Both the position numbers and the translations under genes were made by a program. The notes under the pieces were generated by a model. The model was not told the origin of the DNA and searched no databases. It worked only from the letters and a program-made list of their open reading frames with translations. A DNA stretch of 64,000 bases, from NCBI GenBank assembly GCA_963798435.1, contig CAWCTF010000008.1, positions 434,001 to 498,000 on the forward strand. Reading direction: 5' to 3'. This document shows, piece by piece, positions 1-8,756 of this stretch; the stretch's first letter is position 1; each line of letters begins with the position of its first letter. The DNA comes from JALHST01 sp963798435 (lineage in GTDB: Bacteria > Bacteroidota > Bacteroidia > Flavobacteriales > Flavobacteriaceae).

Positions 1-1185
1 GCACACGAAGATCTTTTGCCTATTCTAAATATAGCGGGTCCCATTACAGGCCTGATAATTCAACCTATAATAGGAGCCATTTCTGATAAGACATGGTCGC
101 CGCGATGGGGCCGGCGGAAGCCCTTTTTTCTTATGGGTGCAGTTTTAGGTAGTTTGTGTTTGTTCGCATTTCCGTTAAGCCCTTCCTTATGGTTTGCCGT
201 AGGGTTATTATGGATCCTGGATGTCGGGAACAATATGGCCATGGAACCGTATCGCGCTTTCGTAGGGGATAAACTACCTGAAAAGCAATTAAGTTTTGGG
301 TATCAAATGCAAAGTCTTTTTGTTGGGGCCGGGATACTTTTGGCGACGGGGTCCATTGTCCTTTTTCAATCTTGGTTTGGCGCAGATTCCCCGGAAGTGG
401 CCGGGACCATTCCCAAGTGGATCTATTATTGCTTTTTTATCGGGTCTTTTTTGTCTTTGACTACCATTATGTGGTCTGTATTCAAAACCCCGGAGATTCC
501 TCCGACCAAAGAAGAAATGGCGGAGATAAACCTACACAAAGGGCTTCCGTTCATCGATCGATTTAAAATGCCATTTATTGAAATTTCGAAGGCGGTCAAA
601 GAAATGCCCAAATTTATGTGGCAACTTTCGGCCGTTTATTTATTTCAATGGTATGCCTTATTTGTCTATTGGCAATTTATCACGCCCCTTTTTAAAGCTA
701 CGTTGGGGTATGATACGTCGAACGCAGCTGCACAAGCAGCAAAAATGAGTCTGTTCTATAATATTGTTACGGTTGTTATCGCCCTGGCCCTAGTGCCCTT
801 AACCTTAAGATATGGAGGAAAAAAGATCTATGCCTTGAGCTTATTTGGCACAGGACTCGCCTTGATCCTGATTCCTTATATTGCAGATCCATTTCTTGTG
901 CTGATGCCTATGGTCTTGTTCGGGATTGGATGGGCCGCAATGATGGGAATCCCGTATACCATGGTGTCGAAAATCGTTCCTCAAGACCGTCGTGGTGTCT
1001 ATATGGGTATTTTGAATATGATGATCGTTATTCCAATGGGTATTGAAACCATTACCTTCGGCCCGATTTTTAAACATTTTCTGGGAAATAACTCGATCAA
1101 TGCCATTTTATTCGGAGGGGTGTTTTTCATCATCGCCGCTATTTTGGCGTTGCGTCTCAAAATGCCGGAAGCCAAGGAATCGTAA
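1..1185 (+). CDS. MFS transporter, GPH/SLC45-like sugar porter (5' truncated by window)
   Basis: An inner-membrane secondary transporter of the major facilitator superfamily, probably for a disaccharide or alpha-glucoside. The reading frame is open from base 1, so the N-terminus lies outside the window; about 394 residues are visible. Near the visible start is the MFS motif A region (SDKTW followed by RWGRRKP), as in SLC45/GPH-type sugar porters, and about ten hydrophobic segments follow. A C-terminal stretch around GMGIPYTMVSKIVPQDRRG-like residues resembles the matching loop of the second half. The convergent neighbour is a GH15 hydrolase and beyond it lies trehalose-6-phosphate synthase/phosphatase, so import of a glucose disaccharide is a reasonable inference. 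Substrate specificity cannot be read from the sequence. Confidence 0.85.
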   Translation, partial: AHEDLLPILNIAGPITGLIIQPIIGAISDKTWSPRWGRRKPFFLMGAVLGSLCLFAFPLSPSLWFAVGLLWILDVGNNMAMEPYRAFVGDKLPEKQLSFGYQMQSLFVGAGILLATGSIVLFQSWFGADSPEVAGTIPKWIYYCFFIGSFLSLTTIMWSVFKTPEIPPTKEEMAEINLHKGLPFIDRFKMPFIEISKAVKEMPKFMWQLSAVYLFQWYALFVYWQFITPLFKATLGYDTSNAAAQAAKMSLFYNIVTVVIALALVPLTLRYGGKKIYALSLFGTGLALILIPYIADPFLVLMPMVLFGIGWAAMMGIPYTMVSKIVPQDRRGVYMGILNMMIVIPMGIETITFGPIFKHFLGNNSINAILFGGVFFIIAAILALRLKMPEAKES

Positions 1186-1350
1186 CTCAAAATGGGGTCA
1201 GGTAACCCGAAAACATAAAGACAGCGTCAAGGCAAAGAATCCAAGTATGCGAATACCGACGAGCACAATATAATCATCGTATTTTATCTGAATGCAAAAC
1301 TGCCGAATAAATTAAACGCAATGGCTATCAAGCCTGCGAAACAATCATCC

Positions 1351-3153
1351 TTATTCCCGCATCGATTCAAGGATCTTTTGCTCGGAATGTTTTTTTGAAA
1401 AGTTTATCGCGCATTCGATCAATGCCAAATGCGAATAGGCCTGGGGAAAATTTCCGAGCAGTCGCTTGGTCTTAAAGTCGATGTCCTCGCTGAAAAGTCC
1501 CAAATGATTTCCATAACCTAGAATTTTGTCGAAAAGCGCCGTCGCCTTTTCCTCCTCCCCGATTTTAAAGAGGCTATTGATAAACCAAAATGTGCAGATG
1601 GTGAACGATGAGGAGGGTAGCCCAAAATCATCCTCGTTCTTATAACGATATAAGAGGCCATCATTGCTAAGTTCCTTTTCAATGGCCATAACCGTACTTA
1701 CATATTTCGGGTCCTTGGCCGCAATAAATCCGTAGGATTCCATCAACAAGACCGACGCGTCCAAATGCGAAGTACCATACGATTGTACAAACGCCTTTTT
1801 ATCGGCATTCCAGGCATTTTCGTGGATGTCATTGCGAATTTCCCGTTCCAAGGACACCCATTTATCGATTTTATGGGACTTATTAAAAATACGACCGATT
1901 TTTATCGCACGGTCGACCGCCACCCAGCAAAGTACTTTTGAAAATGTAAAATGCCGGTCTTCGGTCCGAAATTCCCAAATTCCTTTGTCACGTTCTTTCC
2001 AATGTTTTGATACGATCCAAACGATGCCTTTGGTAATGCTCCAAAGTTCTTCGCCATTTTCGATTTCGGTGCTGAATTTCATAAGTTGTTCATAGATCAG
2101 ATCCATCAAAATTCCATAAATGTCGTTCTGTTTTTGGGCATAAGCGGCATTCCCGATGCGTACGGGTTTTGAGCCCATATAGCCACTGAGGTGGTCTAAG
2201 GTGGTTTCGCTGAGTTTCTTTTCTTTGTTGATGCCATACATGATCTGTAATTTCTCATCCTTATCCGGGATGAGATCTATGATGAAACCAAGATACCGTT
2301 TCGCGACATTTTTATGACCAAGTTCAGACATCACCTTGACGACCATTGAAGCATCGCGTATCCAACAAAAGCGATAGTCCCAATTTCGGACTTCTCCGAT
2401 GGTCTCGGGTAATGAGGTGGTCGGGGCGGCCAAAATAGCTCCCGATTTATCATAGCTAAGCAATTTTAATGTGACGGCACTACGGCTTATTTCAGCATTG
2501 TACTTTTTATAGGTGGGCGTATTGTTGCTCCAATTGAGCCAATAAACTTTCGTACGCTCCAGTTCCAAATACATTTTACTCGTATTGGGAAGTAGTAGTT
2601 TCTCGTTGTAGCCAATGAGAAAATACCCGTCTTTGTCGATTTCGATTTCCCGGCCTTCGATGACGGCATTTTTGTTGAAAGAGGTGTATAAAAATACAGT
2701 ATCGAATTTCTCGGCATGGGTAAGGCTTGCAATGAAATTATGTTTTACGAACGACTTGGTTTCCCCAAGGGCATATTCCAATTTGGGGTCGTAATGCACC
2801 TTGAATTTCGGTTTCCCGGAAAGATGTCTTATATACCTTACAATTTCAGGGGGAGAATGATAGCCGCCCTCTGAATTGCGATACCGCGGCATAAAATCAC
2901 GTACTTCAAAAGCATGCTCCCCATCAGTGAATTTCGTGATCAATAAGGCGGTATTTTTTTTATATCGTTGCTGTATCGTATAGGTATCCTCCACATGGAT
3001 CTCAAAGCTTCCTCCCTTTTCGGTATCCAATATTTTGGCAAATACCGAAGGAGAATCAAATTCTGGCAAACAGCACCAGTCGATACTTCCCGTTTTTGAA
3101 ATTAATGCCGCACTTCTACAATTTCCAATTAATCCGTATTCTAAATTATCCAT
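1351..3153 (-). CDS. Glycoside hydrolase family 15 protein (glucoamylase/trehalase-like)
   Basis: A 600-residue inverting alpha-glucosidase-type enzyme. Residues 1-200 resemble the trehalase-like N-terminal beta domain (GNCRSAALISKTGSIDW). The (alpha/alpha)6 barrel follows from about 230, with the family motif NWDYRFCWIRDAS at 257-269. Candidate catalytic glutamates are E394 in GIWEFR (general acid position) and E556 in LFSEDID (general base position); the assignment is by comparison with known GH15 enzymes. No signal peptide is seen, so it is probably cytoplasmic. It is divergent from the trehalose-6-phosphate synthase/phosphatase gene 113 bp away and convergent with an MFS sugar porter. Trehalose or another alpha-glucoside is the likely substrate. 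The exact substrate is open, because GH15 contains glucoamylases, dextranases and trehalases. Confidence 0.88.
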   Translation of the reverse strand: MDNLEYGLIGNCRSAALISKTGSIDWCCLPEFDSPSVFAKILDTEKGGSFEIHVEDTYTIQQRYKKNTALLITKFTDGEHAFEVRDFMPRYRNSEGGYHSPPEIVRYIRHLSGKPKFKVHYDPKLEYALGETKSFVKHNFIASLTHAEKFDTVFLYTSFNKNAVIEGREIEIDKDGYFLIGYNEKLLLPNTSKMYLELERTKVYWLNWSNNTPTYKKYNAEISRSAVTLKLLSYDKSGAILAAPTTSLPETIGEVRNWDYRFCWIRDASMVVKVMSELGHKNVAKRYLGFIIDLIPDKDEKLQIMYGINKEKKLSETTLDHLSGYMGSKPVRIGNAAYAQKQNDIYGILMDLIYEQLMKFSTEIENGEELWSITKGIVWIVSKHWKERDKGIWEFRTEDRHFTFSKVLCWVAVDRAIKIGRIFNKSHKIDKWVSLEREIRNDIHENAWNADKKAFVQSYGTSHLDASVLLMESYGFIAAKDPKYVSTVMAIEKELSNDGLLYRYKNEDDFGLPSSSFTICTFWFINSLFKIGEEEKATALFDKILGYGNHLGLFSEDIDFKTKRLLGNFPQAYSHLALIECAINFSKKHSEQKILESMRE

Positions 3154-3266
3154 TCCCTAAAATTCTTGGTTCAAATGGACAATTGATTGCTTTTGCCCAT
3201 TTATTTGTCGAAATTTAGAGAAATTATATCGGTATTTAAACCAAAATGGGTCAAAACAAAGAATAT

Positions 3267-5480
3267 ATGGGCAAAACTATCATTATCTCAAACAGGTTAC
3301 CCGTTAGATTACAAATTGGCAATGGGAACATCAAGGCCATACCTAGTATCGGGGGTCTGGCCACTGGAATGAAATCGGTTCATAGCGGGGGTGATAGTCT
3401 TTGGATCGGGTGGAGCGGGTTGACCGATGAGGAGATTACAACCGATCTATCGGCCAAAATTGATCGAGCCCTTGCCAAACATGACTGTTCAAAGGTAAGC
3501 CTCACTGCCGAAGAGGTAGAGGGCTTTTATTATGGCTTTAGCAATCGTACCATTTGGCCTCTTTTTCATTATTTTTTGGAATATTCCGAATTTGAACTCG
3601 ATAGTTGGCGCACCTATAAAAAAGTAAATCGGAAATTCGCCGATGCAATTTTGGAAAAGACAGGGGAAAAAGATACTATCTGGGTACATGATTATCAACT
3701 GATGCTGGTCCCACAAATGATACGTGAAAGTCGCCCGAATATTTCCATAGGGTTTTTTCTGCATATCCCCTTTCCATCCTATGAAATATTCAGGACCTTG
3801 CCATGGCGCGAAGAGGTTCTAAAGGGACTTTTGGGGTCAGATCTCATAGGTTTTCACACCTATGATTATGAACGACATTTTTTAAGTTCCGTTCGAAGAC
3901 TTTTAGGTGCTGAAGTGAGCTTCAACGATGTACATTATGATGAAAGGATCATCAAGGTCGATTCATTCCCAATGGGCATCGATTATAAAAAATTCAATCA
4001 AGCTGCCCTGGAACACGGCAAAAGAAGCTCGGAAAATCAATCCGAATTACAACAACGATTGAATACACATAAAAAATCAGATCCAAGTGCTAAATTTCTC
4101 CTCTCTATCGATCGTTTGGATTATTCCAAGGGCATTGCCAAAAGACTCAACGCCTTTGAATATTTTTTAAACAAATATCCCCAATATAAAGAAAAGGTGC
4201 GGCTGATTATCTTGGCGGTGCCCTCGCGTTCGAATGTACCACAATATCAATTGCTGAAAAAGGAGGTCGATGAATTGGTAGGGCGCATCAATGGGGAGTT
4301 TTCAACTGTGAATTGGACCCCGATCTGGTATTTCTACCGGTCTATGCCCTTCGAAAACTTGATCGATCTATATACATCTAGTGATATCGCTTGGTTGACA
4401 CCATTGCGCGATGGCATGAATCTGGTCGCAAAAGAATATATTGCCACCCGTACCGATCAGAGTGGGGTCCTGATTTTAAGTGAAATGGCGGGATCTGCAA
4501 ATGAAATGTATGAATCCTTATTGGTCAACCCTAATAATTTTGAGCAGACTGCAGATGCCATACATGAGGCCATCAATATGCCCGTTGCAGAACAAAAGGC
4601 CAGAAACACAGTGCTTCAAGAACGATTGGAGCGTTACAATGTCGAAAAATGGGCCAATAGTTTTATGAATTCCTTGGCGGCGCAGCAGGTGCGTGAAACG
4701 GCCAATGTTTCCAAAAGTCTTACCGAGCAACGTTTACATACCATTTTAGAGTCTTATAGGAAGGCAGGGAACAGGTTGTTGTTCCTGGATTATGATGGCA
4801 CCTTGGCCGGATTTCACAATGACCCACAAAAAGCAGGCCCAGACGAGGCATTATATGCCTTGCTTGATGCATTGAGTTCGCAAGATGGTACAACGATTTA
4901 CCTGATCAGTGGGCGCGATAAGGATACCTTTGTCAAATGGTTTTTACCCAAGAAATATAATATGATTGTCGAACATGGCGTCTGGATTTCTAGAAATGGC
5001 GAAAAATTTCAATTGTTGGAAAATGTAAAAAATGATTGGATGGAGAAAATCCGTCCGGTGCTCGAATCATTTGTTGATAGAACGCCAGGAAGTTTTATCG
5101 AGGAAAAGAATTATTCCCTCGCATGGCATTACCGCAAGGCAGATCCTGATTTAGGAAACCTGAGGGCCTCAGAACTGAGCAGCGTTTTGACCAGCCTGAT
5201 CGGGAGCGATGATCTCGGGGTACTAGACGGTAATAAAGTCATCGAGGTTAAGAGCAGCAATGTTAATAAAGGCCGTGCCAGTATGCGTATTTTGGGGGAA
5301 GGTGATTATGATTTTGTTTTCGCGATGGGCGATGATTGGACGGACGAATTCATGTTTCAGGAACTTCCCGAGACCACGGTTACCGTAAAGGTTGGTCGGC
5401 AAAAAACGCAGGCCAAATATTATGTTGAAAATACCCAAAAGGTACGTGAGCTTTTGAAGGGTTTTGCAGATATCAAATAA
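3267..5480 (+). CDS. Bifunctional trehalose-6-phosphate synthase/phosphatase
   Basis: A fusion enzyme that makes trehalose-6-phosphate from UDP-glucose and glucose-6-phosphate and then dephosphorylates it. The N-terminal GT20 half (about 1-465) shows ISNRLPV, the sugar loop IGWSG, HDYQLMLVP, HIPFPSYEIFR, SIDRLDYSKGI and LRDGMNLVAKEY. The C-terminal HAD phosphatase half shows the nucleophile motif FLDYDGTL, SGRDKDTF, and the acidic FAMGDDWTDEFMF. I chose the ATG at 3267 because it places MGKTIIISNRLP at the N-terminus as in the family; an in-frame ATG at 3246 would add seven residues. It lies divergent to GH15. The pair suggests trehalose synthesis and turnover for osmotic protection. Confidence 0.95.
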   Translation: MGKTIIISNRLPVRLQIGNGNIKAIPSIGGLATGMKSVHSGGDSLWIGWSGLTDEEITTDLSAKIDRALAKHDCSKVSLTAEEVEGFYYGFSNRTIWPLFHYFLEYSEFELDSWRTYKKVNRKFADAILEKTGEKDTIWVHDYQLMLVPQMIRESRPNISIGFFLHIPFPSYEIFRTLPWREEVLKGLLGSDLIGFHTYDYERHFLSSVRRLLGAEVSFNDVHYDERIIKVDSFPMGIDYKKFNQAALEHGKRSSENQSELQQRLNTHKKSDPSAKFLLSIDRLDYSKGIAKRLNAFEYFLNKYPQYKEKVRLIILAVPSRSNVPQYQLLKKEVDELVGRINGEFSTVNWTPIWYFYRSMPFENLIDLYTSSDIAWLTPLRDGMNLVAKEYIATRTDQSGVLILSEMAGSANEMYESLLVNPNNFEQTADAIHEAINMPVAEQKARNTVLQERLERYNVEKWANSFMNSLAAQQVRETANVSKSLTEQRLHTILESYRKAGNRLLFLDYDGTLAGFHNDPQKAGPDEALYALLDALSSQDGTTIYLISGRDKDTFVKWFLPKKYNMIVEHGVWISRNGEKFQLLENVKNDWMEKIRPVLESFVDRTPGSFIEEKNYSLAWHYRKADPDLGNLRASELSSVLTSLIGSDDLGVLDGNKVIEVKSSNVNKGRASMRILGEGDYDFVFAMGDDWTDEFMFQELPETTVTVKVGRQKTQAKYYVENTQKVRELLKGFADIK

Positions 5481-5651
5481 ATAAACCATGGTGCTGGTGT
5501 TTTCAGTTTTGTAAGGTGTTCGACTTCCATATAAAATGCCTTCCAGGGTCATCTATTGGGCTTTTTAGGGAAGCACTTTTTATTTAATCAATATAGGGTA
5601 TAACACTTATCAAAAGATTACCCTTAAATTTGTGCTCTAAAACATCATACC

Positions 5652-7946
5652 ATGAGTAAACAAAAGCAAAGAAGGGAGGCGTTGATCTACCATGCCAAGC
5701 CACAGCCTGGTAAAATTAAGGTGGTTCCTACTAAACCCTATGCCACCCAACGTGATCTTGCACTTGCCTACTCACCAGGGGTAGCCGAACCCTGCCTCGA
5801 AATAAAAAAAGACAAGGACAATGTCTATAAATATACGGCCAAAGGCAATTTGGTGGCCATAATTTCTAACGGTACCGCCGTTTTAGGACTTGGTGACATA
5901 GGCCCACTTGCTTCAAAACCAGTCATGGAAGGTAAAAGCCTCCTATTCAAGATCTTTGCCGATATCGATGGTATTGATATCGAATTAGATACGAAAGATG
6001 TCGATAAATTCGTGGAAACGGTGAAAATCATAGCGCCGACTTTCGGGGGTATCAACCTAGAGGACATAAAAGCCCCGGAAGCATTTGAAATTGAAAGACG
6101 GCTAAAGGAAGAACTAGATATCCCCGTTATGCATGACGATCAACACGGAACCGCTATCATCTCAGCAGCCGCGTTGTTAAACGCCCTTGAAATCACGAAA
6201 AAAAAGATTGACAAGGTCAAGATAGTCATTAGCGGTGCCGGAGCCGCCGCCGTGTCTTGCACAAAACTTTATAAGGCGTTCGGTGCCAAGGCCGAGAATA
6301 TTGTAATGCTCGATAGCAAAGGCGTTATTCGCAAAGATGCACCCAACCTTGCCGAATCTAAACTAGAATTTGCAACCCACAGAAAGATTGATACTTTGTC
6401 CGAGGCCATGAAAGATTCCGATGTTTTCGTCGGCCTCTCTATTGCAGACGTCGTTACCCCGCAAATGCTTTTGTCAATGGCCAAAAATCCCATTGTTTTC
6501 GCGATGGCGAATCCGAATCCTGAAATCGATTATAACTTGGCCATCAAAACACGCAAAGACATCATTATGGCCACGGGAAGGTCTGACCATCCGAATCAGG
6601 TAAACAATGTTTTAGGTTTTCCATTTATTTTCAGGGGGGCCCTTGACGTGCGTGCGACGAAGATCAATGAAGCCATGAAAATGGCGGCCGTAATGGCCTT
6701 GGCCGAATTAACAAAAGAATCAGTGCCTGAACAAGTGAATATCGCTTACGGCAAGACCCGCTTGACCTTCGGAAAGGAATATATCATTCCGAAACCATTC
6801 GATCCCCGCCTTATTACAACGGTGCCCCCGGCGGTAGCGAAGGCGGCCATGGAAAGCGGTGTCGCCAAAATGCCCATTGAGGACTGGGAAAAATACAAGG
6901 AAGAATTGTTACAGCGCTCTGGTAATGATAACAAGATCGTACGTCAATTACACGAACGTGCCAGGATGGATATTAAGCGAATCGTTTTTGCCGAAGCCGA
7001 CCAGTTAGATGTTATGAAAGCTGCCCAAATCGCCTACGAGGAAGGCATCGCAATGCCTATTTTATTGGGTAAGAAACATGTGATCAAGGCCCTAAAAAAG
7101 GAGCTCGATTTTGATGCCGATCTATTGGTAATCGATTCCCATTCCGAAGAGGCCGATGAAAAACGGGAGCATTATGCTCAAAAATATTTTGAAGATAGAC
7201 ACCGAAGTGGAGTGACGTTATACGGAGCACTTCAAAAAATGCGGGAGCGTACCTATTACGGTTCGATGATGGTAATGCAAGGTGATGCCGACGGAATGAT
7301 ATCGGGGTATTCAAGGGCGTATCCGACCTTGGTGAAACCGATTTTTGAGGTTATAGGGCGGGCGACCGGGGTGCGAAGAGTTTCAACCGTGCATATAATG
7401 ACAACCGATAGGGGCCCGATATTCCTAGCCGATACGTCGATAAATATCAATCCGACGGCCGAGGAATTGGCTGAAATCACCCAAATGACGGCCAATGTAG
7501 CTATGACCTTTGGCTTTAATCCGGTTATCGCCTTATTATCGTATGCCAATTTTGGTTCTTCAACACATCAATCTGCGACGAAAGTGCGTGAAGCGGTGAA
7601 GCTGTTGCATCAAAGTAACCCAAGCCTTCAAGTGGATGGCGAGATCCAAACCGATTTTGCCTTGAACCAACATCTCAGTCAAAGCAAATTTCCGTTCTCT
7701 AAAATATCGGGAAAGAAGGTGAATACCCTTATTTTTCCGAATTTAGAATCGGCAAACATCACCTATAAACTCCTAAAGGAGCTTAACAAGGCAGACAGCA
7801 TTGGTCCGATTATGGTCGGACTTAGAAAATCGGTACACATTATTCCCTTAGGCGCCAGTGTCGATGAAATCGTCAACATGAGTGCCGTTGCAGCTATCGA
7901 CGCCCAGGAACGTGAAAAACGAAAAATAGCCAAAAAAGGGAAATAA
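5652..7946 (+). CDS. maeB: NADP-dependent malic enzyme, MaeB type with C-terminal phosphotransacetylase-like domain
   Basis: Oxidative decarboxylation of malate to pyruvate with NADP. The protein is 764 residues long, the usual size of the large MaeB form. The malic enzyme part (about 1-425) contains YSPGVAEPC, the catalytic region IMHDDQHGTAI-like at residue 155 onward, and the nucleotide fold ISGAGAAAVS. The C-terminal part (from about 430) resembles phosphate acetyltransferase (YGSMMVMQGDADGMISG, DTSININPTAEELA) and is usually regulatory, not catalytic. A -7-like element TAAATTTG sits at 5625-5632, very close to the start codon. The gene stands alone between the trehalose genes and ruvA. 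Confidence 0.96.
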   Translation: MSKQKQRREALIYHAKPQPGKIKVVPTKPYATQRDLALAYSPGVAEPCLEIKKDKDNVYKYTAKGNLVAIISNGTAVLGLGDIGPLASKPVMEGKSLLFKIFADIDGIDIELDTKDVDKFVETVKIIAPTFGGINLEDIKAPEAFEIERRLKEELDIPVMHDDQHGTAIISAAALLNALEITKKKIDKVKIVISGAGAAAVSCTKLYKAFGAKAENIVMLDSKGVIRKDAPNLAESKLEFATHRKIDTLSEAMKDSDVFVGLSIADVVTPQMLLSMAKNPIVFAMANPNPEIDYNLAIKTRKDIIMATGRSDHPNQVNNVLGFPFIFRGALDVRATKINEAMKMAAVMALAELTKESVPEQVNIAYGKTRLTFGKEYIIPKPFDPRLITTVPPAVAKAAMESGVAKMPIEDWEKYKEELLQRSGNDNKIVRQLHERARMDIKRIVFAEADQLDVMKAAQIAYEEGIAMPILLGKKHVIKALKKELDFDADLLVIDSHSEEADEKREHYAQKYFEDRHRSGVTLYGALQKMRERTYYGSMMVMQGDADGMISGYSRAYPTLVKPIFEVIGRATGVRRVSTVHIMTTDRGPIFLADTSININPTAEELAEITQMTANVAMTFGFNPVIALLSYANFGSSTHQSATKVREAVKLLHQSNPSLQVDGEIQTDFALNQHLSQSKFPFSKISGKKVNTLIFPNLESANITYKLLKELNKADSIGPIMVGLRKSVHIIPLGASVDEIVNMSAVAAIDAQEREKRKIAKKGK

Positions 7947-8096
7947 TAAGAATAAAGAAAGTCAAAAGATATCCATTGCCGGTTATCTAATAGTCCAATA
8001 CCCACTGACCAGTTGGCATTAGCAGTAGCAGTTGCTGATGAAGATAAATAGAATAGCAGGCTTTGGCAACGCGATTTAGTCATTTTAAAATATACC

Positions 8097-8166
8097 TCGT
8101 ACTTCATACTTAGTACCTTGTACTTTGCACTAAACCTTAAACCTTAAACCTTAAACCTAGAACCTA
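8097..8166. repeat. Ten-unit heptanucleotide tandem array in front of ruvA
   Basis: Ten consecutive 7-bp units in one phase fill the stretch up to 3 bp before the ruvA start codon. The first five belong to a TNGTACT family (TCGTACT, TCATACT, TAGTACC, TTGTACT, TTGCACT). The next five are AAACCTT three times, then AAACCTA and GAACCTA. About 80 bp upstream, at 8010-8036, are a few decayed CAGTNNN-type units like those of the large array near 59 kb. Heptanucleotide short tandem repeats of this kind are known from other bacteria, notably cyanobacteria. Any effect on ruvA expression is inference. Confidence 0.85.
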
Positions 8167-8169
8167 GCA

Positions 8170-8751
8170 ATGATCCATCACTTAAAAGGAAGACTCATTG
8201 AAAAAAATCCGACCTATGTTATCATTGAATGTGGTGGGGTGGGGTATTTTGTGAATATTTCGTTACATACCTATTCTAAAATACCGGATTCAGAGAGCTT
8301 ACAACTTTATACCCATTTGCAGATAAAGGAAGACTCCCACACTCTTTTTGGATTTGTGGAGAAATCGGAACGTGAGATCTTTCGATTGCTGTTGTCGGTT
8401 TCGGGGATAGGTTCAAGCATTGCGCGTACCATGTTATCCTCAATTTCCCCAGGCCAGATCCGGGATGCAATTGCAAACGGTGATGTAGCGACGATACAGG
8501 GCATTAAAGGAATCGGTGCCAAAACTGCACAAAGGGCCATTTTAGATTTGCGAGACAAGATTTTGAAAGTCTACGATATTGATGAAGTTTACACAAGTTC
8601 AAACAATACAAATAAGGATGAAGCGTTATCTGCTTTAGAGGTTCTGGGGTTTGTCAGAAAACAGGCCGAAAAGGTCGTCGACAGAGTCTTAAGCCAGGAT
8701 CCTACGCTAAGCGTTGAGAACATCATTAAACAGGCGCTTAAAAATTTGTAA
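8170..8751 (+). CDS. ruvA: Holliday junction branch migration protein RuvA
   Basis: The DNA-binding subunit of the RuvAB helicase, which holds four-way junctions during recombination repair. At 193 residues it is of standard length. The N-terminal OB fold begins MIHHLKGRLIEKNP and contains ECGGVGYFVNIS. Two helix-hairpin-helix motifs are visible (LLSVSGIGSSIAR and IQGIKGIGAKTAQR), and a short C-terminal domain III (EALSALEVLGF) would contact RuvB. The gene ends 5 bp before the TTG start proposed for sprA, and this ruvA-sprA order is usual in flavobacteria. It is preceded almost directly by the heptanucleotide array. Confidence 0.97.
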   Translation: MIHHLKGRLIEKNPTYVIIECGGVGYFVNISLHTYSKIPDSESLQLYTHLQIKEDSHTLFGFVEKSEREIFRLLLSVSGIGSSIARTMLSSISPGQIRDAIANGDVATIQGIKGIGAKTAQRAILDLRDKILKVYDIDEVYTSSNNTNKDEALSALEVLGFVRKQAEKVVDRVLSQDPTLSVENIIKQALKNL

Positions 8752-8756
8752 AGAGT

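Noticed and set aside
1621..1660. Possible loss of a catalytic residue in GH15 because the usual Glu-Gly-Ala-Phe segment reads Ser-Ser-Ser-Phe
   Set aside because: The two glutamates that act in GH15 are expected elsewhere and candidates are present (E394 in WEFR, E556 in FSEDID).
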